A stretch of 64,000 nt of DNA from CAWJKP01 sp963843465 (GCA_963843465.1 CAWJKP010000002.1:1426001-1490000); one strand, 5' to 3'. Shown: positions 1-10,132, numbered from the stretch's first letter. Made by a program: numbers and translations. The notes: generated by a model from the letters alone, not told the origin.

Positions 1-233
1 TGCGGGATGGGTTCGGAGGTATCCAGGATGTGCAGGCGCATGGTGTTGCTCGCCGCCTCGTACAGGACCAGGGCGACGTGCTCGAAGCGCACCACGGGAC
101 GAAGCCGGCCGGCCAATTCGTGGAACAGCACGGGCAGCTCGCGGTGCGCAACGATGGCTTCCGAAACGGCCAGCAAAGCGCGGTACGCATCGGACGCGGC
201 ATTTGCCTGCCCGTCGATGGGAGTGCTTGTCAT
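1..233 (-). CDS. GAF-domain regulator, N-terminal fragment (cut by window edge)
   Basis: The reading frame starts with ATG at 231-233 on the minus strand and runs off the left edge, so only about 77 residues are visible. They include AIVAHRELPVLFHELAGRL and VVRFEHVALVLYE. This resembles the opening of the GAF domain found in FhlA-like sigma-54-dependent activators, where a GAF sensor precedes an AAA+ and an HTH domain. Only the first part of the sensor domain is seen, so the AAA+ and HTH domains are inferred. A GAF-containing histidine kinase remains possible. Confidence 0.65.
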   Translation of the reverse strand, partial: MTSTPIDGQANAASDAYRALLAVSEAIVAHRELPVLFHELAGRLRPVVRFEHVALVLYEAASNTMRLHILDTSEPIP

Positions 234-504
234 AACGAAACCCTGATCAGTCGTCCATCCGCAACCGGCAAGCGGCCCACCAGACCGCTGGGTCTTCGAG
301 GCCGCTTGCGCGAAAACATTCTACCAGGTTTCAGGGCAGCGAGCATCGCACCGGCCTACGGGGGCATCGCGCGTTGGTAGACACACTGGCGCAGGGGGGC
401 GCTCCGCTCGACTTTTCGCCGCAAATGTGCGGCAATATCGCGCACGTGAGCCTTGGGGGGCGAAACGGGGCAGAACTAGGGTTCATCCGACTGAAGGATG
501 CGCG

Positions 505-765
505 GCCTTCAGCCCCGAAGGGGCGGCGACATATCAGCCCAGGGCAAGCGCAGCGCCGCCCTGGGTATTCGTCGGCATAGATCGGAAGCCCTGAAAGGGC
601 GATACAAGCGGTTCTTGACCTGGGATTGCCACCGTGGGCACGTTACGGTTGTTTCGCCCTTGCAGGGCTTCTCCCCTGGTGAACCACGACCCCAGGGCGG
701 CGTTTGGCGGCTCACGCCGCCGCACTTGCCCTGGGCTGATATGTCGCGCCCTTTCAGGGCTGAAC
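505..765. repeat. Composite inverted repeat in a gene-free gap
   Basis: The gap 234-852 has no convincing gene. At 511-563 the string GACATATCAGCCCAGGGCAA lies next to an AGCCCCGAAGGGGC hairpin. The same sequence recurs inverted at 691-761 beside CGCCCTTTCAGGGCT. Smaller inverted copies of CCCTGAAAGGGCG lie between them, near 588-601 and 653-668. The whole block reads as a nested palindromic interspersed repeat. Long open frames here are by-products of high G+C. Confidence 0.7.
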
Positions 766-852
766 ACGACCGGCCGCCGCAAGGCCGCCAACTCCGCCTC
801 GCTCTCCGGCGACTGCACATAGCGTCAGCCATCGCATGAACTCCCGACCCCT

Positions 853-2063
853 TTACAGCGCCGATCGGATGATCTTGGCTGCCGCCTCTTCCTGCCGCGG
901 GGTGAGCCGCGAGGGGATCGGCAAAAGGATGGAGCGGGCAAAGAGGGCGTCGCTGCGAGGGCAAGCGCCCTTGCGGTAATCGCAAACGCTCTGCTTGTTC
1001 TGCGGCAAGTTCCAGGGGTTGCCGGCCGGCGAGAGCGGCACTTTGCCCACCAGTTGCTGGACGTTGTAGTAGATGTGCAGGCCGTACTCGGCCAAACGAA
1101 CGGCGCTGGCCAGTCCCGCGGCCTGCATCCGCCCGACCAGCCGCCGCGCCCGGGGCTCGTCCTCCAGCACCAGGACCAGGAACGCTCCGGCGTCGCCGGC
1201 CGGGTCATTGAGCCGCCGGAAGCCCAGCGCGGGCGTGCCGGCCAGCGCGGCCTTGATCCGCTGCTTGGAGGCCCGCATGTGCCGCACGATCGCCGGCAGC
1301 TTCTTGAGCTGCTGCGCGGCGACGGCCGCCGTCAACTCGCTCATCCGCCGCCCGCCGCCCCAGGTGACCGCCCCCGCCGGGTTGGGCTCGCTGCCGACCC
1401 AGGGGATGCCCAGATCGTGGGCGGCGTTGGAGCGCTCGTAGAGCTTGGCGTCGTTGGTGACGATCAGCCCGCCCTCGCCGGCCGTGGCGTTCTTGTTCCA
1501 TTGCAGGCTGAAAATGCCCAGGTCGCCCAGCGAGCCGAGCTTGCGGCCGTGAAAGCTGCCGCCGTTGGCCTGGGCGCAGTCCTCCAGCACGGGGATTCCG
1601 TGCCTGCCGGCAACGGCCATGATGGCCTCCATGTCGCAGGCGCGCCGGCCATGTGGACGGGGACGATGAGCATCGTGCGGGGAGTGATCTTCCGCGCCAG
1701 ATCCTGGGGATCCATGCAGAAACTGCCGTCCACTTCGCAGAGCACGGGGATGGCGTTGGCCTGGACCACCGCGCCGGCCGTGGCGACCCAGAAGAACGCC
1801 GGCACGATGACTTCGCAGCCCGGCCCGATCCCCAGCGCCGTCATGGCGGTGGCCAGGGCCCCCGTGCCGCTGTTGACGGCCAGGGCGTGCTTGACGCCGT
1901 AGAACTTGCACGCGGTCTGCTCCAGCATCTCGGCGTACTTCGGCTTTTTCAGTCCATAGTAGCGGAACAGCGAGCGGCGGCGGAGCACGTCCAACACGGC
2001 GTTCTCTTCGCGCTGGTCGAGCCAGTAAGCGCCCGGAAAGGGCTCAGGCCACTTGATCTTCAT
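853..2063 (-). CDS. DegT/DnrJ/EryC1/StrS-family PLP aminotransferase (frameshifted)
   Basis: Fold-type I PLP enzyme of the sugar aminotransferase family, probably acting on a keto-sugar or similar small molecule. The N-terminal part (MKIKWPEPFPGAYWLDQREE) is read in one frame to about 1645. The rest, including the PLP-lysine motif SLQWNKNATAGEGG and the C-terminal domain, is in another. Adding one base in the GGCGCGCC tract around 1639-1646 joins VHMAGAP to CDMEAIMAVAGRHG and gives about 403 residues, normal for the family. Its ATG overlaps the TGA of the upstream permease by 4 nt (2060-2063), so the two are probably translationally coupled. AGGAG precedes the start. I treat the break as a likely sequence error. 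The substrate is unknown. Confidence 0.85.
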
Positions 2064-3457
2064 TTTGCTTTCTCCTGTTGGTCTTGTGGTGTCGGGGATG
2101 CGGTGATCGTCTCTTCATCGGGGACGGTGAACTCGATTTTGCGGCGGAACCCCTTGGTCTTCCAGGCGCCGTAGAGCAATCCGGTGACAAGCCAGCAAAG
2201 GCCGACGATCTTGGCCAGCGGGGCCAGGCTCCACCAGAGATAGAGGCAGGTGAAGAAACCGGCCAGCGGCAGCAGCAGGTTCAGCGGATTGTGCCTGTTG
2301 CCGCGGAGGAAGTAGCGGACGAAGGCGGAGAGATTCACGCCCATGAAGCCGATCAGGGCGCCGAAGTTGAGCATCTCGCAGCCGAGGGCGAAGCTGACCG
2401 CAAACGCGCCGGCCAGCGCCAAGGCGCCGACCAGCAGGATGTTGTTTCGCGGGATGCGGGTCCGCGGGGCCAGGGCCGCGAAGAAGCGGCTGGGAATGGC
2501 GTTGTCCCGCCCCATGCCGTAGAGCAAGCGGCCGGCGGCGAGGTGGGCCCCGGCGCCGGAGCAGGTCTGGGCCACCAGCAGCGCCAGGCCGAGGGTGGTC
2601 ATCAACAGCGGCCCGCCGGCCCGGCCGGCGACATCGACGATCGCCGTGTCGAGGTTCTTGAAGCTTGCCGCGCTTTCGGGCCAGACCAGTTGCGCGGCAT
2701 AAACCTGCGCGCCGCAGAGCAGGCCGGTAATCAGGCAGGTCAGCACGGTGGCCAGGAGGATGTTGCGGCGGGGGTGGTGGGCCTCCTCGGAGAGCGTGGA
2801 AATGGCGTCGAAACCGATGTAGGTGAGCATGGCCAGCGACGCACCGTGGGAGACGGCCGCCAGGGAGAAGGTTTGCGGGTTGTAGAAGGGCAGCAGGAAC
2901 CGGCCCGGCGACGGATCGGAGACGCTCCAGATGTGGCGGACCGCGGACGCCAGGAAGACCGCCACCACCACGGTCAAGCCGCCGGCCATCCACTGATTGG
3001 TGCGGGCGCTGGCCTTGATCCCCCGCAGGTTCAGACCCGTGAAGAGGGCGGCGAAGAACACGGCCCACAGCGGGTAGGGCAGCTCCGGCAGGAACTTCAT
3101 CGCCTCGCCGCTGCACCAGATCACGCTGATGATCGGATTGAGCACGTAATCGAAGACCATCGCCCAGCCCGTGAGATAACCCAGCGAGGAGTGCAATTCC
3201 TGGCCGACATAGCTGTAGGCCGAGCCCGCCGTGGGATAGGCGTTGGCCATCCGCCCGTAGCTCACGGCCGTGAAGAGCATGGCCACCATGCCGATGAGGA
3301 TCGTGGTGACGACGTGACCGTGGGCATCCTTGCAGACGTTCCCATACAGCGGCATGGCCGCCGTGGGCTGGACGAGGATGATGCCGTAGAGCACCAGCTC
3401 CCTCAATCCCAGGACGCGTTTCAGCCCCGGTTTGGCGGGGGTAGTTCCGACGGACAT
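2060..3457 (-). CDS. APC-superfamily amino acid/polyamine permease
   Basis: Integral membrane transporter of 465 residues with about 12 hydrophobic segments. The first membrane segment and loop read LVLYGIILVQPTAAMPLYG, and SYGRMANAYPTAGSAYSYV matches the APC pattern of an unwound substrate-binding helix followed by TAGSAYSY. It probably imports an amino acid or related amine by proton or sodium symport or exchange. The gene is first in a two-gene unit with the DegT aminotransferase, which it overlaps by 4 nt, so the aminotransferase may act on the imported compound (inference). The ATG at 3455-3457 lacks a strong Shine-Dalgarno sequence. Confidence 0.88.
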   Translation of the reverse strand: MSVGTTPAKPGLKRVLGLRELVLYGIILVQPTAAMPLYGNVCKDAHGHVVTTILIGMVAMLFTAVSYGRMANAYPTAGSAYSYVGQELHSSLGYLTGWAMVFDYVLNPIISVIWCSGEAMKFLPELPYPLWAVFFAALFTGLNLRGIKASARTNQWMAGGLTVVVAVFLASAVRHIWSVSDPSPGRFLLPFYNPQTFSLAAVSHGASLAMLTYIGFDAISTLSEEAHHPRRNILLATVLTCLITGLLCGAQVYAAQLVWPESAASFKNLDTAIVDVAGRAGGPLLMTTLGLALLVAQTCSGAGAHLAAGRLLYGMGRDNAIPSRFFAALAPRTRIPRNNILLVGALALAGAFAVSFALGCEMLNFGALIGFMGVNLSAFVRYFLRGNRHNPLNLLLPLAGFFTCLYLWWSLAPLAKIVGLCWLVTGLLYGAWKTKGFRRKIEFTVPDEETITASPTPQDQQEKAK

Positions 3458-3526
3458 TGCAGGGATATTGCCTTCAGTCCAAGAGAATACGTTGGTGGAT
3501 CGCTACTTTCAAGACCGGAGCGTGGC

Positions 3527-3670
3527 GACGGGCAAGAATGCCCATCCTACGGCCGCCGTAGAATGCCCATCCTACGGCCGCCGTAGGTTGGGCATTCCTG
3601 CCCGACGGTGGTCCCCGGGGTCTTGAAACAGCTTCTTACCACTCCTTTGGTCCCGCCCGGCAGGCGGGAC
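3527..3670. repeat. GTAG-type palindromic repeats (two families)
   Basis: At 3527-3609 two inverted copies of a GGGCATTC(A/C)TGCCC hairpin face each other and enclose a 25-bp tandem duplication (3537-3586). The same family is at 54530-54625. At about 3649-3674 a second hairpin, GGTCCCGCCCGGCAGGCGGG followed by ACCTAC, overlaps the 3' end of the GH3 gene and supplies its TAG stop codon. Confidence 0.75.
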
Positions 3671-6005
3671 CTACTTGACTTGGAACTCTCCGCTGAGCCG
3701 GATGTCTTCCGAGGAAGAGCCGACCATCACGCGAAAGCGGCCCGGCTCGACCACGCGTTTCAAATCCACGTCGTAAAGCGCCAGATCGTCGGCAAGAAGC
3801 TTGAAGGAACAGGTCTTGGACTGGCCCGGCTCGAGGGCCAGCTTGACAAAGCCCCGCAGTTGCTCGACGGGCGTGGAAACGCTGCTCACCGGCTCTTCGA
3901 CGTAAAGCTGGACCGTCTCCTTCCCCGGGCGGCCGCCGGCGTTTTTCACCTGGAGTCGCACCTCGACGCCGTCGGCGGGGCCGATTTCCTTGGCGCTAAG
4001 CTGCAAGCCGCTATATTCAAATCGCGTGTAGCTCAGCCCGTGGCCGAAATGATACAGCGGCGTGGGCTCCAGGTCCACGTAGGCATGCCCCCAGCCGAAC
4101 CGCTGCCAGTAGCGCTTCGACTTCTTCATGTTGTAGTAGACGGGCAACTGGCCGGCGTGCCGGGGAACGGTCACGGAAAGCTTGCCGCTGGGATTGACGT
4201 CGCCGAAGAGCACTTCGGCCACCGCCTGACCGCCCCTTTCGCCCGGCAGCCAGGCCTCGACGATCGCGGCGGCGTGCTCGGCGATCCAGCGCACGGCCAG
4301 CGGGCGGCCGTTGATCAAGACGACCACCGTGGGCTTGCCGGCCGCCTCGACGGCCTTCACCAGCTCCTCCTGGCGGCCCATCAGTTCCAGCGTCGCGGAG
4401 TCGCGGCCTTCGCCGTCGGTGGACGGTTTTTCCTGGCCCCAGTGGTTGCTCTCGCCCACGACCACGACGGCCGCGTCGGCACGTGCAGCCGCTCGTTTGG
4501 CCTTCTCGATCTCGTCCGGCCCCGAGCCGGTCACTTCGCAGCCCTTGACGTACGTCACCTCGGTCCCCGCGGGGACGATCTGCCGGATGCCTTCCAGCAC
4601 CGTGACCAGGTGCTGGAGGATCTTGTGAGGGACGTAGTCGCCGAGTTGGCTGTGCGAGTCGTCCGCATTGGGCCCGATCACGGCGATCGACCGCAGCGTC
4701 TTCTTCAGGGGCAGCAGGCCGTGGTCGTTCTTCAACAGGACAATCGCTTCCCGCCCGGCTTCCAGGGCCAGGTCCTGGTGCTCGCGGCGATGGACCGTGC
4801 GGACCGCATGCTCCGGGTCGGCCAGCGGTTTCTCGAACAATCCCAGGCGGAACTTCTGCTTCAGCACGCGGCGCACGCTGCGGTCCACCAGGCTGATCGG
4901 CACCTTCCCTTCGCGCACGCCGGCCAGCAGGTCCTGCATGTAACCGGACTCGAAGGAGATGCCCACGTCCACGCCGGCGGCCAAGGCCAGCGCGCCGGCC
5001 TCCTTTTGCGTCGCCGCCAAGCCTTCGTAGACGAGCGTCCCGATCCCGCCGCCCTCGGAGAGCACCAGGCCGTCGAAGCCGAATTCCTGGCGGAGGATGC
5101 CGGTCAGCAGTTTCTTCGAGGCGTGGGTGGGAATGCCGTCGATCGCGGGGTAGGTGGCCATCACGCCCAATGCCCCGCACTTCTGGATGCCCGCCTGCCA
5201 GGGCGGCAGGAAGACTTCCCTCATGCCACGGTCGGAAACTTCCATCGCTCCGCGTTCCAGGCCGCTGACGGGCTGGCTCTGGCCGGGATAGTGACACAGC
5301 CCCGTGACCACCTTGTCCGCGGCGGAGACGTCGCGGCCCTGGGCCGAGCGAACGATCGTCTCCGCGATCCGCGCAGAGAAAAGGATCCTCGCTGAAGGCC
5401 TCTTGATTGCGGCCCAGCCGTGGGTCGCGGATTGGCTCGACAACAAGGGTGAAGTTCTGGTGGACGCCGATCGAGCGGGCTTCCCTGGCCACAGCGGCGT
5501 AGACGCGGCCCAGCAGTTCCATGTTCCAGGTGCTGCCCAGCGCGGGGCCTTCGGGGAAGATCGTGCCGCCGGAGCACATCAGGCCGTGCGTCCCCTCCTC
5601 GCTCTCCAGCAGCGGAATGCCCAGCCGGGTGCCGGCGGCGATCTTCTGGAGCCGGTTGAGGAACTCGGCCTGTTGCCGCGAGCCTTCGTGCAGGATCTCG
5701 TTGGAGAGGGTGAAGAATCCGCCGCCCGGGCCGAAGCCTTGGATCAGCGTGCCCGCGGCGAACTTCTGCACCCCCTCGGTTTTTTCCGCGATGGTCTTGC
5801 CCAGGCCCCCTTCGTAGACGCAGGGCATGTTGATTTGCCCTACCTTCTCTTCGAGCGTCATCCGCCCGAGCAAGTCCTCCACGCGACGGTCGATGGGCTG
5901 CGAAGCGTCGCGGTAGAGCGGTTGGGCGGGCTCGCCGCCGCGTGTCGAGGCGGCCGCGGACAACAGTGTTGTACACAAGACCACAAAGCGTGTTGACGGC
6001 GTCAT
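3671..6005 (-). CDS. Secreted glycoside hydrolase family 3 (beta-glucosidase-like), frameshifted
   Basis: GH3 exo-glycosidase of about 778 residues once a 2-nt gap in the CGCGC tract near 5369-5374 is restored (EAFSEDPFLCA joins RIAETIVRSAQG). The ATG at 6003-6005 begins a signal peptide, MTPSTRFVVLCTTLLSAAAS, so export is likely. Domain order is the N-terminal TIM barrel (GHGL-type pocket, EGTHGL), an alpha/beta sandwich domain (AVIGPNADDSHSQLGDY) and a C-terminal fibronectin-III-like domain. The segment that normally carries the nucleophile Asp (VVSDW) reads GFDGLVLSEGGGI, with Glu encoded at 5054-5056. Its TAG stop lies in a repeat. It lies in a cluster of carbohydrate genes. Substrate unknown. 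Confidence 0.85.
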
Positions 6006-6053
6006 GGTTTGTTCTCTCAGGTAGGATGAGCCGAACAATGATTTCCGGCAATC

Positions 6054-6227
6054 GTAGGGTGGGACAAGGCCGCCGTGGCGGCCGCCGGCCCACCAAGCAG
6101 TGGTCAGTGGTCAGGGATGAGAGATGATCAGGACGCGCTTCTCCCTCATCGCCCATGCCTCTTCTGACCACTAGCCACTCTCACTTGGTGGGCCGGCGCT
6201 CGCTTGCGCGGGCTTGTCCCACCCTAC
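6054..6227. repeat. Family A cloverleaf repeat, expanded copy
   Basis: Outer arms GTAGGGTGGGACAAG and CTTGTCCCACCCTAC. Left side hairpin is GCCGCCgtGGCGGC, right side hairpin CTCGCttgcGCGGG. Inner stem is CGCCGGCCCACCA / TGGTGGGCCGGCG. The centre is about 90 nt instead of the usual 14 and contains inverted AGTGGTCAG / CTAGCCACT strings of another repeat family. It fills the gap between the ceramidase-like gene and GH3. Confidence 0.85.
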
Positions 6228-6241
6228 CGCTGACAATTGTC

Positions 6242-7563
6242 TCACAATTCCCGCAGCATTCGCACCGCCTCTTGGACGACCTCTTCGGCCGCCTCCGGCG
6301 CGAAGGAGCTGCTCTGGACCTCGTAGCCGCCGTCAGGATAGGCCTCCTTGGTCGGCAGGTACCCTGCCGCCCCGTTGCAGTGCGTGATGATCAAGGTGTG
6401 GGGAAAGGGCGAAGCCGTCTTGATGGCCTTGCCGATCGCGTTGAACGCCTCGCCGCCGAGGCCCACCAGGGCCACGTCGCCGAGGCGGCCCACCGTGACG
6501 TTGAACTCCGGCGACTCGCCGCCGGTGGCGGCGTTGATTGCCCCTCGTTGCTTTCGCGGCAGGGCGAGCGCCTTGAAGGCCGTCTTGATCGGGCCGGCCG
6601 GGCAGGGCTTCTTCATGCCCTCCAGCACGTGGACGACCTCCTCGCCCAGCATCGTGCCCAGCAAGACCGGCTCGGGAATCCAGCCCTTCTCCGTGTGGAA
6701 CTTGGGCAGCACGCGGAACCAGGGGTCGATGTCGCCGGATGCGCCGGCAAAGCCCGGGGCAACGACTCCGCCTTCGAGGTACTTTTCCAGGAACTGCGCC
6801 GCCAGGCCGTGGACGTCGCCGCTGACGAGGTAGTTTCGCGGGCCCATCGCGGTGCTGTGGGTGGCATAGGCGAAGACCACGGCTGCCGCCTCGCCGGTCT
6901 CCACGCGGGAAACGCGGAGCACCTGCACTTCGCGGTCCGTCAGCACCGAGGGATTGCGGCCAAGTTGCACCCGGGTCTTCCCACTGGCGTCCTTCACGTA
7001 CTCGCGCCGGTTCGCGCCACGGGAGAAGAACCGCACCCGACGGCGATCTCGACGGGGACCGTGTGGGCCAGCGCCTCGCGCACGGCGGCGACCAACTGCG
7101 TTTCCAGCGTCTTGGTGTACTCGACGTTGTTCGGGTGGGCCTTCTCGCGGCCGAGGGTGAGCGTCGGAGCGCTGTGCGTATGGATCGCCGCCAGGAAGAG
7201 TTCCGACGGCTGAAGCCCACAGGCCCCAAGAATCGCCTTTCTCATGCTCGCGGCGGTCCCGCCGTAGAAGCCGAGGACGTCGGTGGAAACGAGCACGAGC
7301 TTCTTCCCGCCCTGCTGGAAAGCGACCACGCGGACCGAGATCGGATCGTGTACGCCTTGGGAGAGGTCCTTCCGGCTCCCGTATCCGTCGAGCATCACCG
7401 GTCTTGCCGGCGTGATCTCCTTCCTGGCGGTCCCGGCCCGCAGCGCGTCCGCTGGTTCCGCCGAGACCGCGACGCCCAACAGCAACAGCCAGGCGCCGAG
7501 GGCCGCCGCGGCGATCTTGGCCGCACCCCACTCTCGCAGCCGGTTCATGGGTAGGTCTCTCAT
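6242..7563 (-). CDS. Neutral/alkaline ceramidase-like hydrolase (frameshifted)
   Basis: About 440 residues resembling the N-terminal catalytic domain of neutral/alkaline non-lysosomal ceramidases, zinc amidohydrolases. The N-terminus has a hydrophobic export segment (AALGAWLLLLGVAVSA). Family-like motifs are AGTARKEITP, the metal-binding AAIHTHSAPTLTLG and GASGDIDPW. The two halves are in different frames. One missing base in the CGTGGCGCG tract near 7013-7022 joins AVGCGSSPV to ANRREYVKD. The ATG at 7561-7563 overlaps the stop of the upstream TIM-barrel gene by 4 nt. An alternative ATG at 7546-7548 gives a more typical signal peptide. Planctomycete homologues usually lack the eukaryotic C-terminal domain, so activity on ceramide is uncertain. 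Confidence 0.82.
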
Positions 7564-8621
7564 GACAGGTACTCCTTCATCATGGCCAGGTAACGTTTAC
7601 AGGTGGCCTGCATGGCGCCCGGCGGGTCGCCCGGTTGGCCGTCTTGTTCCAGGGAGAGGAAGCCTTGGAAGCGGACGGCCTTGACCGCTTCGGCAATCGC
7701 CTTGAAGTCCATCACCCCCTGGCCGGCGTGGACGAATCGCCGCATCAGGCCGTCGATGTCGCGGGCATGGACGTTCATCAGGTGCTTGCCCGTCTTGTGG
7801 ACGGAGACCGGCGGATACTCGCGCTCCAGGGCGATCCAGCCGGCGTCGAGATTGATGCCCAGGGCCGGGTCGCGGACGGCGTCCCAAAGGCGCAAGAAGG
7901 CGTTGGTCTCGGACATCATGGTGTGCGTGTGGTTCTCGATCGAGAAGCGGAGCCCGTGGGCCTTGGCACGCTGGAGGCAGCCTTGGACGGTGCCGACGAA
8001 GGTGCTCCACAATTGCTCCCAGTCGTAGCCGGGGGCGATGTCGATGTGAAACTTCACGCCCGGCTTCGCGTCGGCCACCTCGTAGTAGCGGGGCAGGTAG
8101 CCGCCGCCGGGGGACGTAAGCTCGCGGGCCCAGGGGGCGACGATGTTCACGATCGGCGCGCCCAGCCTGGCGGCGATGCGGCAGCCCGCTTCAAAACGAT
8201 CCAGGGCCTTGGCGCGCTCGTCCGCGCTGGTGCTGGTCAGCTCTTCGACCACCGGCTGAAAGAGGGCGAACTGGGCCACTTGCAGCTTGTAATGATCCAG
8301 CCGCTTGCGGATCCTGGCGATGGTCGCGTCGGTCCAGTAGGCGGCGATTTCGGCCCGCCCGGTGAGGATCAGCTCGATGCCCTCGAAGCCCATCCCGCCG
8401 ATCAGCTCGATGGCCTCCTCGGGACGCGTGTGGCCGCCGCCCAGGTTGTGAAAGTTCCAGCTTACGGAGCTGATCCGCGGCCGGGCCGCGGGCGCCGGCT
8501 GGCTCGGCGCCGGTTGCTCGGCGGCCTGGGTTCGCGCGGCTGCTCCGGCCGCCGCCGCCAGCACGGTTCCCGCGCTGAGCTTGACAAAATCGCGTCGCGT
8601 GCAGTCAAGGCTGTTGTGCAT
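7560..8621 (-). CDS. Tat-exported sugar phosphate isomerase/epimerase-like TIM barrel
   Basis: 353-residue xylose isomerase-like TIM barrel (AP_endonuc_2 superfamily). The start at 8619-8621 is chosen because AGGAG precedes it and it begins a twin-arginine signal, CTRRDFVKLSAGTVLAAAAG. Barrel and metal-site features include GFEGIELILTG, FSIENHTHTM, NLDAGW and NVHARDIDG with Glu, Asp and His residues expected to bind a divalent metal. Such proteins isomerise or epimerise sugars or inositol derivatives. The substrate cannot be read from sequence. It is coupled to the ceramidase-like gene by a 4-nt overlap. Confidence 0.87.
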   Translation of the reverse strand: MHNSLDCTRRDFVKLSAGTVLAAAAGAAARTQAAEQPAPSQPAPAARPRISSVSWNFHNLGGGHTRPEEAIELIGGMGFEGIELILTGRAEIAAYWTDATIARIRKRLDHYKLQVAQFALFQPVVEELTSTSADERAKALDRFEAGCRIAARLGAPIVNIVAPWARELTSPGGGYLPRYYEVADAKPGVKFHIDIAPGYDWEQLWSTFVGTVQGCLQRAKAHGLRFSIENHTHTMMSETNAFLRLWDAVRDPALGINLDAGWIALEREYPPVSVHKTGKHLMNVHARDIDGLMRRFVHAGQGVMDFKAIAEAVKAVRFQGFLSLEQDGQPGDPPGAMQATCKRYLAMMKEYLS

Positions 8622-8643
8622 CGGAAGGTCTCCTGGTTCGATG

Positions 8644-8705
8644 GTACTCCTCACGCTCCGCGTGAGGTTCGGTCGGTTCGGCCTCACGCGGAGCGTGAGG
8701 AGTAC
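8644..8705. repeat. Family B palindromic repeat (CACGCTCCGCGTGA type)
   Basis: Two inverted arms of about 22 bp, each starting GTACTC at the outside and containing the self-complementary string CACGCTCCGCGTGA, face each other around about 17 nt. Other copies are at 18601-18654 and 52433-52485, and an expanded in-frame copy lies inside the ABC ATPase gene at 26276-26424. Confidence 0.85.
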
Positions 8706-8714
8706 GACAGGCGG

Positions 8715-8812
8715 GTAGGGTGGGACAAGCTCGCGCAAGCGAGCGCCGGCCCACCAACTTTGCCCGCTCTTGGTGGGCCGGCGGCCGCCACGGCGGCCTT
8801 GTCCCACCCTAC
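8715..8812. repeat. Family A cloverleaf repeat, 98 bp
   Basis: Parses as 15+14+13+14+13+14+15 nt. Outer stem GTAGGGTGGGACAAG / CTTGTCCCACCCTAC, left hairpin CTCGCgcaaGCGAG, inner stem CGCCGGCCCACCA / TGGTGGGCCGGCG, right hairpin GCCGCCacGGCGGC, centre ACTTTGCCCGCTCT. It sits directly downstream of the next gene. Confidence 0.9.
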
Positions 8813-8825
8813 CATTGTCGGAAAG

Positions 8826-10004
8826 TTATTCTTTGCCCGATCCTAGCCGGGCCTGGAGCATCAGGTAGTAGGGCGCGGCGCCGAGTCCTCCCCAGCTTTC
8901 CGGCTTCGTGCTCCGCTCGAACTTCTCTTGGATCTCCGCGCTGTAGGGCACCAGCGCATCCCAGTAGCGCTTCTCGGCCAGCGCGGTGGCAACGAGGTGC
9001 TCGATGTCCTCCCGGCTGAACACCAGCCCATGTTGGTAGGCGTCGACGATGGCGGCGACGTCGATCTGGTAATAACCGGGGTTGGGATGCACGCCCACCC
9101 AATGCTTGGGCGAGCCGTCGGGCTTGTAGTCCCAGGGTCCGGCCGGCTGCCAGTAGTTCCAGATCTGGTAGGTGCCGTCGGGCTTGAGCTTCATCCGCGA
9201 CTTCATCAGCTTGAACCAGCGCTCGGCCCGTTGCTTGTAAAGCGGCTTGCCGGTGGCGTCGGACATGGCCAAGAGCCAGCGGGCGACGAGGTTGGCCTTG
9301 TTGTCGGGGTGCGAGAAGCCGTTGCCGGGGGCGTTGCGGGTGGCGTAGCCGGCGGTCCAATGGCCGCTTTTGCCGTCGATGCCGAAGGGGAGCACCAGGC
9401 TGATGCAGCCGCCGTCCTTGGTTTCCCGCCAGCCGCCGCGCCGGTCCCACTTTTGATAGATCTGCTCCGCGAGTTTGAGGTAACCGTCGGCCTTGGCGGC
9501 GTAGTTGGCTCGAAGCGCGGGAGTCTTGCGGATCTCGGCGGCCAGGAGCACGGCCGCGCGGATCGCCATCGTCTCGCCCAACATGCTGTCGGCGTTGAAG
9601 TCGTCGAGGTTGTCGACCTTGGTCCCGGCCGCTGCCGGGCTGGGCCAGCCGAGGAAGCCGTCCGGCTCCTTCACCGCGCGCTTGACCCAGGAGTCGGTCC
9701 AGTCCATCAGCATCCGGGCCCACTTGGGATCCCGGGTGGCCATGTAGCCGTAGTAGAAGCCGTCCGTGAAGGGCGTCACCAGCCAGGCGATGTCCTCGCC
9801 CAGGGCCTTGTCGCAATAGCGGTTGCGGGCGTCGCCGACAATGTTCTTTTGCCAGCGCGTCAGCCAGTCGTTGAACTTCGCGTCGTCGATCTTGACCATG
9901 GCCCCATGTTTTTCCGCCGCTGCCGCCCCCCAGGCCGCCGGTATGGCCCCGAGCGACGCCCCCAGGCACAGAAGAGCCGCCAGCGAAACTCGCATCGCGT
10001 TCAT
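8826..10004 (-). CDS. Secreted hypothetical protein, probable alpha/alpha-barrel fold
   Basis: 392 residues starting at the ATG at 10002-10004, which has AAGGGGA upstream and opens a signal peptide (MNAMRVSLAALLCLGASLGA). The mature part is rich in aromatic and amphipathic helical repeats such as FTDGFYYGYMATRDPKW, ARWLLAMSDATGKPLYKQ and HPNPGYYQIDVAAIVDAY. This recalls six-hairpin glycosidases, polysaccharide lyases or glucuronyl epimerase-like proteins. I do not recognise a specific family or catalytic residues. Neighbouring sugar genes make a role in polysaccharide processing plausible but unproven. An in-frame ATG 21 nt upstream is less likely. Confidence 0.75.
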   Translation of the reverse strand: MNAMRVSLAALLCLGASLGAIPAAWGAAAAEKHGAMVKIDDAKFNDWLTRWQKNIVGDARNRYCDKALGEDIAWLVTPFTDGFYYGYMATRDPKWARMLMDWTDSWVKRAVKEPDGFLGWPSPAAAGTKVDNLDDFNADSMLGETMAIRAAVLLAAEIRKTPALRANYAAKADGYLKLAEQIYQKWDRRGGWRETKDGGCISLVLPFGIDGKSGHWTAGYATRNAPGNGFSHPDNKANLVARWLLAMSDATGKPLYKQRAERWFKLMKSRMKLKPDGTYQIWNYWQPAGPWDYKPDGSPKHWVGVHPNPGYYQIDVAAIVDAYQHGLVFSREDIEHLVATALAEKRYWDALVPYSAEIQEKFERSTKPESWGGLGAAPYYLMLQARLGSGKE

Positions 10005-10132
10005 GGAATCCCCTTTCGCTACCAATGTCCACCGGCTTCAGTCCGCCGAAATTGCCGGTTGCCTAGTACGCACCTGCCTCTTATCGTAAGGACGGTACAA
10101 GGGACGGTCTACAGCCATTTCGCCTGTTTCGT

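Noticed and set aside
509..985. Open frames in the left-hand gap
   Set aside because: They run through palindromic repeats and the end of the aminotransferase gene in the wrong frame; no ribosome site or recognisable domain.
2078..3586. Open frame of about 500 codons opposite the APC permease
   Set aside because: Translation is low-complexity (Gln, Gly, Glu, Asp-rich) and the permease on the minus strand explains the sequence.
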